Shown: positions 1 through 7,460 of the stretch, piece by piece
Layout of the letters: the number at the start of each line of letters is the position of its first letter
Numbering within the stretch: position 1 is the stretch's first letter
Source: CAYTTA01 sp964440655
Lineage (GTDB): Bacteria; Bacteroidota; Rhodothermia; Balneolales; Balneolaceae
Length of the DNA: 56,619 bases
Direction of reading: 5' to 3'
Assembly (NCBI GenBank): GCA_964440655.1
Contig: CAYTTA010000008.1
Span: 1 to 56,619 of the forward strand
Program-made: the position numbers and the translations under genes
Notes under the pieces: model-generated
What the model was told of the DNA's origin: nothing
Databases searched by the model: none
The model's input: the letters and a program-made list of their open reading frames with translations, nothing else

Positions 1-267
1 CAACTCCCCTCCCACTGCCTTCGTCTGCTCAACACGCCGCCATACATCACCCCCGCCGCACCCCGCCGCACCCCGCCCGCACCCCGCCGCACAACACAGG
101 TTATCCACATTGATATATGCTAAATATGTGCGCCAAAATCATAAAATAACGATAAAGAGGATCATAGCTGTGGCATGAAAATCATTTTTAAAAGTTTATA
201 AAAACGGTTCGGAATCAGGATGTTTTTTTCGTCCAGTATTATTTCAATTCAGCCGTTTCATTTTTTC
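1..267. other. Non-coding region upstream of the dcw operon
   Basis: I see no gene here. The left part (51-91) has four near-perfect copies of a 10-bp GC-rich unit, ccccgccgca, the third with one extra base. It is followed abruptly by an AT-rich stretch (about 101-265) rich in A and T runs. One perfect DnaA-box-like 9-mer lies at the junction (101-109). The AT-rich part runs into the mraZ promoter at 268. A partial gene at the left edge cannot be excluded, but no convincing frame reaches in from the boundary. Confidence 0.6.
101..109 (+). promoter_or_regulatory. Single DnaA-box-like 9-mer
   Basis: TTATCCACA matches the consensus TTATNCACA exactly and sits at the edge of an AT-rich stretch. 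Only one copy was found, and no dnaA, dnaN or gyrase gene is present, so an origin is not supported. It could be a chance match or a DnaA-responsive site upstream of the division operon. Confidence 0.3.
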
Positions 268-297
268 TTGACATGTTGCGGGCTTTTGGGGTACATT
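268..297 (+). promoter_or_regulatory. Probable promoter of mraZ / dcw operon
   Basis: A perfect TTGACA (268-273) is followed after 18 nt by TACATT (292-297), four of six matches to TATAAT. Read in the Bacteroidota style, TACATTGTG resembles the -7 element TAnnTTTG with TTG at -33. The predicted start leaves a leader of about 80 nt before the GTG of mraZ. The MraZ boxes begin at the end of the -10 element, where a bound repressor would block initiation. Confidence 0.55.
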
Positions 298-298
298 G

Positions 299-323
299 TG
301 GGGAAAGGTGGGGTAAAGTGGGA
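299..323 (+). promoter_or_regulatory. MraZ operator: three TGGGN boxes with 5-nt spacers
   Basis: TGGGG at 299-303, TGGGG at 309-313 and TGGGA at 319-323 are direct repeats with start-to-start spacing of exactly 10 bp. This is the architecture described for E. coli MraZ, which binds TGGGN repeats separated by 5-nt spacers. A fourth TGGGG at 287-291 is 12 bp upstream of the first. The site lies between the promoter and mraZ, as expected for autoregulation of mraZ and the operon. Confidence 0.7.
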
Positions 324-382
324 GAGAAAAACCTGCCTCACTCTAGCTATAGCGTATCGCCAACAATAACCCGTACCTGCCC

Positions 383-871
383 GTGCCGAGCTTCAAAGGG
401 GAATATGAACACAGTGTAGACGACAAAGGTCGTGTTGCATTCCCGGCCCGAATGCGCAAAGCACTGAGTGCGGACGCACAGGAGAACTTCACCCTGATGC
501 GGGGCGCCGAGTCCTGTCTTTATCTCTACCCCTCGGACGAATGGGCAAAAGTCGAGGCCAAACTGGCCAGAATAAACAGCTTCACCCGTAAGGGCCGTAC
601 GGTGAAAAGGAACTTCCTCCGTTTCGCCGAAGATGTCGTTCTTGACAAACAGCACCGGATCCCGCTTCCCCCCCACCTTATGGAGTGGGCCGGTATTCAG
701 GACAGGGCCATCTTTATCGGAAGCGGAGAGCGGATTGAGATATGGTCACCCGAAAAACTTGACGAGATGGATGCCGGGCTGAGCTTCGAAGAGTATCAGG
801 AGCTGCTTGAACAGGTTCTGGGAGACGACCGGTTCGATGAGGACCGGCTGGATGATGCGGATGGAGGATGA
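383..871 (+). CDS. mraZ: Transcriptional regulator MraZ
   Basis: The 162-residue product has two tandem SpoVT-AbrB/MraZ half-domains. The first carries DDKGRVAFP at residues 13-21, and the second carries LDKQHRIPLP around residues 87-96. MraZ proteins form ring-shaped oligomers and bind repeats upstream of their own operon. The likely operator is seen at 299-323. The start is GTG, chosen because the conserved FKGEYEHSVD segment begins four codons later. The C-terminus has an acidic tail of about 20 residues. It is the first gene of the dcw operon, one base upstream of rsmH. Confidence 0.93.
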   Translation: MPSFKGEYEHSVDDKGRVAFPARMRKALSADAQENFTLMRGAESCLYLYPSDEWAKVEAKLARINSFTRKGRTVKRNFLRFAEDVVLDKQHRIPLPPHLMEWAGIQDRAIFIGSGERIEIWSPEKLDEMDAGLSFEEYQELLEQVLGDDRFDEDRLDDADGG

Positions 872-872
872 G

Positions 873-1805
873 ATGACCCGCTATCATGAACATATCCCCG
901 TCCTGATGGAACCCGCTGTCGATCTGCTCATCACAGATCCCACCGGAATCTACGTCGATGCCACCCTGGGCGGGGCCGGTCATAGCGTGGAGATTCTGAA
1001 CCGGCTGGATTCAGGAGGCCGGCTCTATGGAATCGACCAGGATCCGCAGGCCCTGGAAGCGGCTGCCGAGCGGGTCGGGGGAGATCCCCGTTTTCACCCT
1101 CTCTCCGGGAATTTCGGATACATCGCCACCCTGCTCCCTCCGGAAGTCCATGGACGTGTGGATGGAATCCTTTTTGATCTGGGGGTCTCCACCCATCAGA
1201 TCCGGGAGGCGGATCGCGGGTTCAGCTTCCAGGAAGAGGGTCCGCTTGATATGAGAATGAACGACTGGTCCCGCCTCACGGCGCATCAGATCGTCAACCT
1301 CTATTCTTACGAGCAGCTTCGCGATCTGATTTTCCATCTGGGAGAAGAACGCCTGAGCAGACAGATTGCCCGCTCTATTATCGCAAACCGTCCGCTGGAG
1401 ACAACCGCGGATCTCCGGAGCGCGGTGGAGCAGGTGGTCAGCGGTCCCAAAGCGGTAAAATCCGTGGCCCGTGTTTTCCAGGCCTTCCGGATGGAGGTGA
1501 ATCAGGAGCTGGAGATGTTGCGGTCCGCCCTGAGCGAGGGGCTGGAACTGCTTCGAATCGGGGGTCGGATGGTGGTCATCTCCTACCACTCCCTGGAAGA
1601 CCGCATCGTCAAGATTTTTTTCCGGAGCGGCAATCACGATGGAAAAGTGGCGAAAGATTTTTATGGGAATGAAATCCGTCCGATCGAACCGGTCGTCAGG
1701 AAGGTGATCCGGCCGGACAAAACGGAGATAGCCGCCAATCCGGCATCCAGGAGTGCCAGACTCCGGGCGGCACAAAAAATCGAGACGATCGGAGAGGAGG
1801 AATGA
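873..1805 (+). CDS. rsmH: 16S rRNA (cytosine(1402)-N(4))-methyltransferase
   Basis: The 310-residue RsmH (MraW) methylates N4 of C1402 in the 16S rRNA P-site region using S-adenosylmethionine. The SAM-binding motif DATLGGAGHS is at residues 29-38, FDLGVSTHQI follows further on, and the SYHSLEDRIVK signature lies near the C-terminal third. The start at 873 is preferred over an in-frame ATG at 861 because GGAGG at 863-867 is correctly spaced for it. It follows mraZ after one base, and its stop overlaps the ftsL start by 4 bp (ATGA). Confidence 0.95.
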   Translation: MTRYHEHIPVLMEPAVDLLITDPTGIYVDATLGGAGHSVEILNRLDSGGRLYGIDQDPQALEAAAERVGGDPRFHPLSGNFGYIATLLPPEVHGRVDGILFDLGVSTHQIREADRGFSFQEEGPLDMRMNDWSRLTAHQIVNLYSYEQLRDLIFHLGEERLSRQIARSIIANRPLETTADLRSAVEQVVSGPKAVKSVARVFQAFRMEVNQELEMLRSALSEGLELLRIGGRMVVISYHSLEDRIVKIFFRSGNHDGKVAKDFYGNEIRPIEPVVRKVIRPDKTEIAANPASRSARLRAAQKIETIGEEE

Positions 1806-2410
1806 GCATCTATATACAGACCATAGGGAGCAAGGCACAGAAAGCCACCGGAGGAGATAAGAGCCGCCGGGCAAACCGGAAGGAGAAAGCCGGTCAGGAC
1901 CGGAAGACCTCCCGGAGCATGGCGGCCACCGTCTTGGGAAGCCGCCCCCGAAATACCGTCCGCCCCCCGGGGAGCGACACTCCGAGAGCCGGAACCGTTT
2001 TCGGCGTCCGGAACAGCGCTGCATCCGCGGGAACAGTGTCCCTTCCCGGCATACGGATCGGCGGCAACGGCCACTCATCCGGTTCCCGGACTGCCTACGG
2101 GACACGGAGCCGGCCGGAGAGCGGGAAAACAAGGGCTCTTTCTGCCATCACTCCCTGGAAAGTCATCCTGGCCAGCTTCCTGATCGGAATCTGCGGAATC
2201 CTCTACATCAGCCATCTTTTCGGAACCCAGCAGGCGCTGCAGGAGGTGCGTCAACTGGAGAATGAATACAACAGGATCCACCGGATCTACATGCAGCACC
2301 GCCTGGAACATGACCGGCTGACCGGGCCGAAGGATATCTATGAACGTGCGCGCCGGGAAGGATTCATCAATGCCGGCCCCGCCGACCGGGTGATCAGCGT
2401 AAACCCCTAG
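1802..2410 (+). CDS. ftsL: FtsL-like division protein with long basic N-terminal extension
   Basis: The 202-residue product has one membrane segment at about residues 121-140. A short periplasmic coiled-coil-like part follows (about 141-190, heptad-spaced L/I with many charged residues) and ends in a conserved-looking PADRVISV region. That organisation and its place between rsmH and ftsI fit FtsL, the bitopic partner of FtsQ and FtsB that activates FtsW-FtsI. The first 115 or so residues are Arg, Gly, Ser and Thr rich and probably disordered in the cytoplasm, making the protein nearly twice the usual FtsL length. ATGA overlap with rsmH supports this start. Assignment rests on topology and position because FtsL sequences diverge strongly. 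Confidence 0.75.
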   Translation: MSIYIQTIGSKAQKATGGDKSRRANRKEKAGQDRKTSRSMAATVLGSRPRNTVRPPGSDTPRAGTVFGVRNSAASAGTVSLPGIRIGGNGHSSGSRTAYGTRSRPESGKTRALSAITPWKVILASFLIGICGILYISHLFGTQQALQEVRQLENEYNRIHRIYMQHRLEHDRLTGPKDIYERARREGFINAGPADRVISVNP

Positions 2411-2450
2411 AACCGTGAATGAAAAATAATCAGCGTGGAACCGTAGATAC

Positions 2451-4649
2451 GTGGACGAGCTGAGACCTTTACAGAACCGACAATTTCTGGTCCTCGGGCT
2501 GCTTCTCCTCTTCCCGGCGGCCATTTTCTTCCAGCTGCTGCGAATTAATCTCGCGGAAGGGGAAGAACTGCGCCGGCTCTGGAGCAGCCAGACGATCCAC
2601 TACATCCCCATTTCTGCCGAACGTGGTGGTATCTACGCTTCCAATGGGACCCGTCTGGCCGGGAACACCACCGGCTACACAATTGCTGTCGACCCCCATG
2701 CACCGGGTGCAACCTCCGGCGGGTTTGCGGAGCTGAGCCGGATCCTTGCCGCTCATACAGGCCGTCCCTCTTCCCACTATATGGATCGCATCCGATCTGC
2801 CTCCAGAGGCTCGCGATACATTATCCTGGAACGAAATCTGGGGGCCGATGCTCACGACGAGATCCGGAAGCTCGACGCAAAGGGGATCATCGTTGAAGAG
2901 GAGTACCGGCGCACATACGGCTTCGCTTCGCTTGCATCCCATGTGCTCGGATTTGTGAACCGGAACCTGGAGGGGGTTAGCGGGCTGGAGTTGCATTACA
3001 ACCACCTTCTGAAGGGGGAGGATGGCCTTCAGCAGGTTCGGAGGGACCGTTCAAACCGGATCTACTCCTATGTGGGCGCCCCGCGGAAAACGCCTGTTCA
3101 CGGCTATTCGATCCACACCACCATCGACCCCTATATCCAGGCGATCGTAGAGGAGGAGCTTCGGAAAGGGGTTACCGAGACCCGCTCCGGTTATGGCACG
3201 GCCATTGTCATGGACCCGCGGACCGGAGCGATCCGTGCCATGGCCAACTTCCCCGATTTTGACCCCAACCAGCCCGCTACCAGCGACAGTGAGAACCGCC
3301 GGAACTTTGCCGTTTCCGACATGATCGAGCCCGGTTCCACCTTCAAGCTGGTGACTGCCATCGCAGCGGTGGAACAAGGTGTGGTCGATTTTGACGAGCT
3401 CTTTGAAACCCCGGCTGACGGCCGCAAGGTGATCCACGGCCAGGTCATGCGTGATCACGACCCGCTGGGAACGGTCAACTTTGCCCAGGCGATCGCCCTC
3501 TCCTCCAACATCGCCATCTCGGAGATCGCCATGAGGCTCCCCCGGGAGATCTTCTATCAGTATGCCCGGAATCTCGGTTTCGGAACGCTCACGTCGATTG
3601 ACCTTCCCAATGAAGAACCGGGTGTTCTCCGGCGGCCGCATGAATGGAGCGGTGTCTCCCTCCCCTGGATGTCGATCGGTTATGAGGTCCAGGTCACTCC
3701 GCTCCAGCTGGTTCAGGCCTACGCTGCCTTTGCCAACAAAGGGAAGCTCATGCGTCCCTATATTGTGGACCGTATCACCAACGAGTATGGAGAGACGGTC
3801 CGGATGAACCGGCCGGTCGAGATCCGCCGGGTCGCCAGCGAGGAGACGATCCGCAAACTTCTGCCTGTTTTCCGTCAGGTGGTAAGCGACTCGGGAACTG
3901 CTTCCTGGGCCCAGGTGGACGGACTCGATATTGCAGGCAAGACGGGAACCGTTCAGAAATTCATCGACAACCGGTACCGCAACTCCTACCGCGCCTCCTT
4001 CGTCGGATTCTTCCCGGTTGAAGAGCCGAAGTACACCATACTTGTCATACTGGATGAACCCCGTACCAGCTTCTATGGCGGGCGCACCGCAGGAGTTATT
4101 TTCCGTGAGATCGCCAAGCGGATCACCGGACTGGACAGCGATCTGCAGCGATTCATCGATCCGTCGGACCGCCCGGAGCGGCAGGAGAGCGCCTGTCCCT
4201 GTATCCCCTCGCTGGCAGGATTGGAGAAAGAGGCAGCCATGAAACTTTTATCGGAACTGGGGATAGATTACCGTACCACCGGAGAGGGCCCTCTCGTTGT
4301 TTCACAATCAGGTGAACCCGGATCTCCGGCCGGCCGTGACCCTCTCCGGCTCACTCTGGGCTTTTCCGAACACTCGGCAGCGGAGCGTTCCAATCAGGAG
4401 TCCGCAACAGAAGGGGCTGCGGCCGGCACCGAACGCATCCGGGTGCCCGATCTTACAGGCATGAGTATGAGACAGGCCGCCACACTTCTCCAGAGTCTGG
4501 GTCTCGATCTGGAGATGATCGGGTCGGGTACCATCCACACACAATTCCCGAAGTCGGGCGAGTGGATGAGACCAGGACGGAAAGTGACGGTACGGGGCCG
4601 GATCCGGGAGTTTGGCACATCAACCATGTTCAGTCTGGCAACCGAGTGA
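2451..4649 (+). CDS. ftsI: Division-specific penicillin-binding protein (FtsI/PBP3) with C-terminal PASTA domains
   Basis: The 732-residue class B PBP is the septal transpeptidase that works with FtsW. A membrane anchor lies at about residues 11-31, followed by a pedestal domain and then the transpeptidase. The catalytic motifs are STFK at 296-299 (Ser296 nucleophile), SSN at 351-353 and KTG at 497-499. The C-terminal 150 residues hold two PASTA-like repeats (about 583-640 and 664-720, the second beginning RVPDLTGMS). The start is GTG with no strong ribosome binding site; 40 bp separate it from ftsL, the widest gap in the early operon apart from mraY-murD. Its stop overlaps murE (GTGA). Confidence 0.95.
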   Translation: MDELRPLQNRQFLVLGLLLLFPAAIFFQLLRINLAEGEELRRLWSSQTIHYIPISAERGGIYASNGTRLAGNTTGYTIAVDPHAPGATSGGFAELSRILAAHTGRPSSHYMDRIRSASRGSRYIILERNLGADAHDEIRKLDAKGIIVEEEYRRTYGFASLASHVLGFVNRNLEGVSGLELHYNHLLKGEDGLQQVRRDRSNRIYSYVGAPRKTPVHGYSIHTTIDPYIQAIVEEELRKGVTETRSGYGTAIVMDPRTGAIRAMANFPDFDPNQPATSDSENRRNFAVSDMIEPGSTFKLVTAIAAVEQGVVDFDELFETPADGRKVIHGQVMRDHDPLGTVNFAQAIALSSNIAISEIAMRLPREIFYQYARNLGFGTLTSIDLPNEEPGVLRRPHEWSGVSLPWMSIGYEVQVTPLQLVQAYAAFANKGKLMRPYIVDRITNEYGETVRMNRPVEIRRVASEETIRKLLPVFRQVVSDSGTASWAQVDGLDIAGKTGTVQKFIDNRYRNSYRASFVGFFPVEEPKYTILVILDEPRTSFYGGRTAGVIFREIAKRITGLDSDLQRFIDPSDRPERQESACPCIPSLAGLEKEAAMKLLSELGIDYRTTGEGPLVVSQSGEPGSPAGRDPLRLTLGFSEHSAAERSNQESATEGAAAGTERIRVPDLTGMSMRQAATLLQSLGLDLEMIGSGTIHTQFPKSGEWMRPGRKVTVRGRIREFGTSTMFSLATE

Positions 4650-6232
4650 CATTCGAGAAGCTCATATCGATCTGCAACCCGCTCCGGGTTTACGGTGAAG
4701 CCCCTTCACTGCTGGGGAAGCTGCGTCAGGATTCGCGTCTCGTGGAAAAGGACGACCTTTTCATCGCAATCCCGGGAAGTGAAAGTGACGGGCATGATTT
4801 TCTTTCCGATGTGGCGGTTCGGGGAGCCTCGGTCATTATCTGTGAAGAGCCGGCGCCTCTGGCCGGCAGCGCCATGGAAATACCGGCTGAAGGGGGACCG
4901 GCCATTCTGGTGGTCCCCTCCACCCGTGCGGTGATCGGACCGCTTGCTCAGGCATTCCAGGGCGATCCCGCCGACAGGCTCACCTGCGTTGGCGTGACCG
5001 GAACCAACGGCAAAACCACGGTCACCACGCTGGTCTGGCAGATCCTCCGGGCAGTGGGAATTCCGGCCGGCCTTCTGGGTACCGTTGTCCGGAGGATTGG
5101 TGATCGGGAGGAGATGAGCCGGCTCACCACGCCCGGGCCGATCGAACTTGCCGAGGAGATGAAGAGAATGGTCGATGCCGGCTGCAGGGCGGTGGTGATG
5201 GAGGTCTCCTCCCATGCCCTTGACCAGCAGAGGACCGGAGGAATCCGGTGGGATGTGGCAGCCTTTACCAATTTGAGTCATGACCATCTGGATTACCACG
5301 GGGATATGGAGAGCTATGCCCTGGCCAAACAGAAACTGTTTGATGAGCTCAAGCCGGATGGAAGAGCGGTCATCAACGGAGATGATCCCTGGGGCAGAAA
5401 ATTGGCGGCATCCATGAGGAACGTGCACGGGAAGACCGAACCCCTTCTTTTCTCTTTCGATGCGGAAGAGGTCCCGGTCCGCTGCAACCTGACCCGCTCC
5501 GATCCGGCCGGCCTTCAGCTCACGCTGGAGCTCGACGGAACCCTTGTGGAGATCGAATCCCCGCTGGTTGGCCGCTTCAATGCATGGAATGTCGCCCAGG
5601 CATTCCTGATCTGCCTGAGTATGGGCTGTGATCCGGACCTGATTGCCGAAGCACTGAAAGAGGCGACGGGCGCGCCGGGACGGATGGAGAAAGTGGATGG
5701 GCCGGAGGGATCGCCCGTGGTGATTGTCGACTATGCCCATACTCCGGACGCTCTGGAGAAAGCGGCCTCCACTCTTCGTGAAATTAAAAAAAGGGAGGAG
5801 GAGCTGGTTGTCGTGTTCGGCTGCGGAGGTGACCGTGACCGGGGCAAGAGGCCCGGGATGGCACAGGCAGCCTCCCGACATGCCGACCGTGTGATTGTCA
5901 CATCGGACAATCCCCGCTCGGAGGATCCCGAAAGCATCATCCGGGAGATCGAGCGCGGATTTCCCGCCGGGTCCGTGTGGGACGCCATCCCCTCCCGGGA
6001 AGAGGCGATCCGCCGTGCCATACTGGAGGCCGGTACCGGCACCCTTGTTCTCATCGCCGGAAAGGGGCATGAGACCTGGCAGGAGATCGGAGGGAAGCGG
6101 ATCCCCTTCGATGACCGGAAGGTGGCACGGCAGGCACTGCGGGACCGTGTGGAGGGCCGTGGGAAGAGCCCGGCCGGCGGAAGAGAAACTGGCGGGAAGA
6201 ACGGAGATTCTCAATCCGGGGAGGTGGCCTGA
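4646..6232 (+). CDS. murE: UDP-MurNAc-L-Ala-D-Glu:meso-diaminopimelate ligase
   Basis: The 528-residue MurE adds the third residue of the murein stem peptide in the cytoplasm. The ATP-binding motif TGTNGKTT is at residues 118-125. DNPR at 421-424 is the motif that in characterised MurE enzymes reads meso-diaminopimelate rather than lysine, so the wall should be DAP type. Start: a longer frame opens at 4562 inside ftsI, but the GTG at 4646 overlaps the ftsI stop as GTGA and matches the usual MurE N-terminus. The last 25 or so residues are a Gly/Ser/Lys-rich tail. The stop shares one base with the mraY ATG. Confidence 0.95.
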   Translation: MTFEKLISICNPLRVYGEAPSLLGKLRQDSRLVEKDDLFIAIPGSESDGHDFLSDVAVRGASVIICEEPAPLAGSAMEIPAEGGPAILVVPSTRAVIGPLAQAFQGDPADRLTCVGVTGTNGKTTVTTLVWQILRAVGIPAGLLGTVVRRIGDREEMSRLTTPGPIELAEEMKRMVDAGCRAVVMEVSSHALDQQRTGGIRWDVAAFTNLSHDHLDYHGDMESYALAKQKLFDELKPDGRAVINGDDPWGRKLAASMRNVHGKTEPLLFSFDAEEVPVRCNLTRSDPAGLQLTLELDGTLVEIESPLVGRFNAWNVAQAFLICLSMGCDPDLIAEALKEATGAPGRMEKVDGPEGSPVVIVDYAHTPDALEKAASTLREIKKREEELVVVFGCGGDRDRGKRPGMAQAASRHADRVIVTSDNPRSEDPESIIREIERGFPAGSVWDAIPSREEAIRRAILEAGTGTLVLIAGKGHETWQEIGGKRIPFDDRKVARQALRDRVEGRGKSPAGGRETGGKNGDSQSGEVA

Positions 6233-7368
6233 TGCTCTACGCACTGTTTGAATGGCTTCAGCAGAACTACGAGCCGCCGGGATTGGGGGCCTTCTTCTAC
6301 ATCACCACCCGAAGTGCTTTCGCCTCGGCAACCGCACTGCTGCTCAGCCTGATCGTGGGACGGCGGATCATCAGGTGGCTGGGGAAGATGCAACTGCGTG
6401 AGGTGATCCGGGAGGATATCGGCCTGGACCACCATCTGGAAAAGGCGGACACCCCCACCATGGGAGGCGTAATCATCCTGGCTTCCACCCTCATACCCGC
6501 CCTGCTCTTCATGAGGCTAGACAGCATCTATACCTGGATGCCGGTCCTTACCATGTTCACCCTCGGGTGTGTCGGATTTGTGGACGACTACATCAAGGTG
6601 GTGAAAAAGGACAAAAGCGGCCTGCACAGCAAGTTCAAGCTTATCGGGCAGGTAACAGTCGGGCTGATTCTGGGCGGTTTTCTCTACTGGTGGCCGGAGT
6701 TCTCCGAGTTCAACACCCTGTCGACCGTTCCCTTCCTGAAGAATGTGAATGTGAACTACGCCATTCTGGGAGAGACCTGGAGCTGGGTGATCTACATTCC
6801 GATTGTTGTCTTTATTGTAACCGCCCTGAGCAATGCGGTGAACCTCACGGACGGGCTCGACGGGCTCGCCTCGGGAACCTCGGCCATCGCCGTGGCGATC
6901 CTCGGCATCTTCGCCTACGTCTCGGGCCGGGTCGACTTCTCCCGGTTTCTGGACATCCTCTACCTGCCGGGCACAGGGGAAGTGACCATCTTCTGCGCGG
7001 CACTGGTCGGAGCCTGCATGGGTTTTCTCTGGTACAATGCCCATCCGGCCGAGGTTTTTATGGGAGATACCGGTTCGCTTGCGATCGGCGGTGCCATCGG
7101 CGCCATCGCCCTGATGATCGGAAAAGAACTGCTTCTGCCGGTCATCTGCGGCATCTTTCTGATCGAGACCCTCTCGGTCATCATCCAGACCGGCTGGTTC
7201 ACCTGGACGCGCCGGCGGTATGGCGAAGGGCGACGGGTCTTTCTGATGGCCCCGATTCACCACCACTTTGAGATGAAGGGGTGGCCGGAGAGCAAGATCG
7301 TGGTCCGTTTCTGGATCATCGCCGTGCTCCTGGGCATCCTCAGTCTGCTGACGCTGAAATTCAGATGA
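6232..7368 (+). CDS. mraY: Phospho-N-acetylmuramoyl-pentapeptide transferase
   Basis: The 378-residue polytopic membrane enzyme transfers phospho-MurNAc-pentapeptide to undecaprenyl phosphate, making lipid I. Signature segments are KADTPTMGG near the N-terminal third, NLTDGLDGLA at about 204-213 (Asp-rich Mg2+ site) and the HHHFE motif near residue 343. Roughly ten membrane segments are visible. It directly follows murE with a one-base overlap (TGATG). In many dcw clusters murF lies between murE and mraY; here there is no room for it. Confidence 0.96.
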   Translation: MLYALFEWLQQNYEPPGLGAFFYITTRSAFASATALLLSLIVGRRIIRWLGKMQLREVIREDIGLDHHLEKADTPTMGGVIILASTLIPALLFMRLDSIYTWMPVLTMFTLGCVGFVDDYIKVVKKDKSGLHSKFKLIGQVTVGLILGGFLYWWPEFSEFNTLSTVPFLKNVNVNYAILGETWSWVIYIPIVVFIVTALSNAVNLTDGLDGLASGTSAIAVAILGIFAYVSGRVDFSRFLDILYLPGTGEVTIFCAALVGACMGFLWYNAHPAEVFMGDTGSLAIGGAIGAIALMIGKELLLPVICGIFLIETLSVIIQTGWFTWTRRRYGEGRRVFLMAPIHHHFEMKGWPESKIVVRFWIIAVLLGILSLLTLKFR

Positions 7369-7450
7369 TCCGCCCCATGAATCATATTCAACGGACCACC
7401 TTCCATGAACCACCTTCAATGAACCATATTCAATGAACCACCACCAATGA
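7365..7450 (+). other. Chain of two ATGA-coupled minicistrons linking mraY to murD
   Basis: An ATG at 7365 overlaps the mraY stop (ATGA, 7365-7368) and opens a 23-codon frame that stops at 7434-7436. That stop overlaps the ATG at 7433 of a five-codon frame, MNHHQ, which stops at 7448-7450. That stop in turn overlaps the murD ATG at 7447. A third five-codon frame (7405-7422, MNHLQ) also ends in ATGA. The peptides probably have no function; the arrangement would let ribosomes terminate and reinitiate step by step. No Shine-Dalgarno-like sequence was seen in front of murD. Confidence 0.6.
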
Positions 7451-7460
7451 TCCAGATTCG
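7365..7460 (+). repeat. 14-bp tandem repeat between mraY and murD, last unit forming the murD start
   Basis: Units start at 7377, 7391, 7405, 7419, 7433 and 7447, each 14 bp, consensus ATGAACCAYVTTCA. A 12-bp related unit, ATGATCCGCCCC, begins at 7365 on the mraY stop. The final unit, ATGATCCAGATTCG, is the murD start codon plus its first codons. Unit 2 has lost its ATG (ACG). The pattern suggests slippage expansion of an ancestral ATGATCC junction where mraY and murD once overlapped directly. Confidence 0.85.

Noticed and set aside
101..109. Replication origin
   Set aside because: A single DnaA box without dnaA, dnaN or box clustering is not enough.
2411..2463. Short frame starting at ATG 2419 as the true N-terminus of FtsI through a frameshift
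   Set aside because: The frame stops after 14 codons and the GTG at 2451 already gives a normal membrane anchor near the N-terminus.
4706..6244. 512-codon minus-strand frame under murE
   Set aside because: Shadow of murE; no recognisable motif or ribosome binding site.
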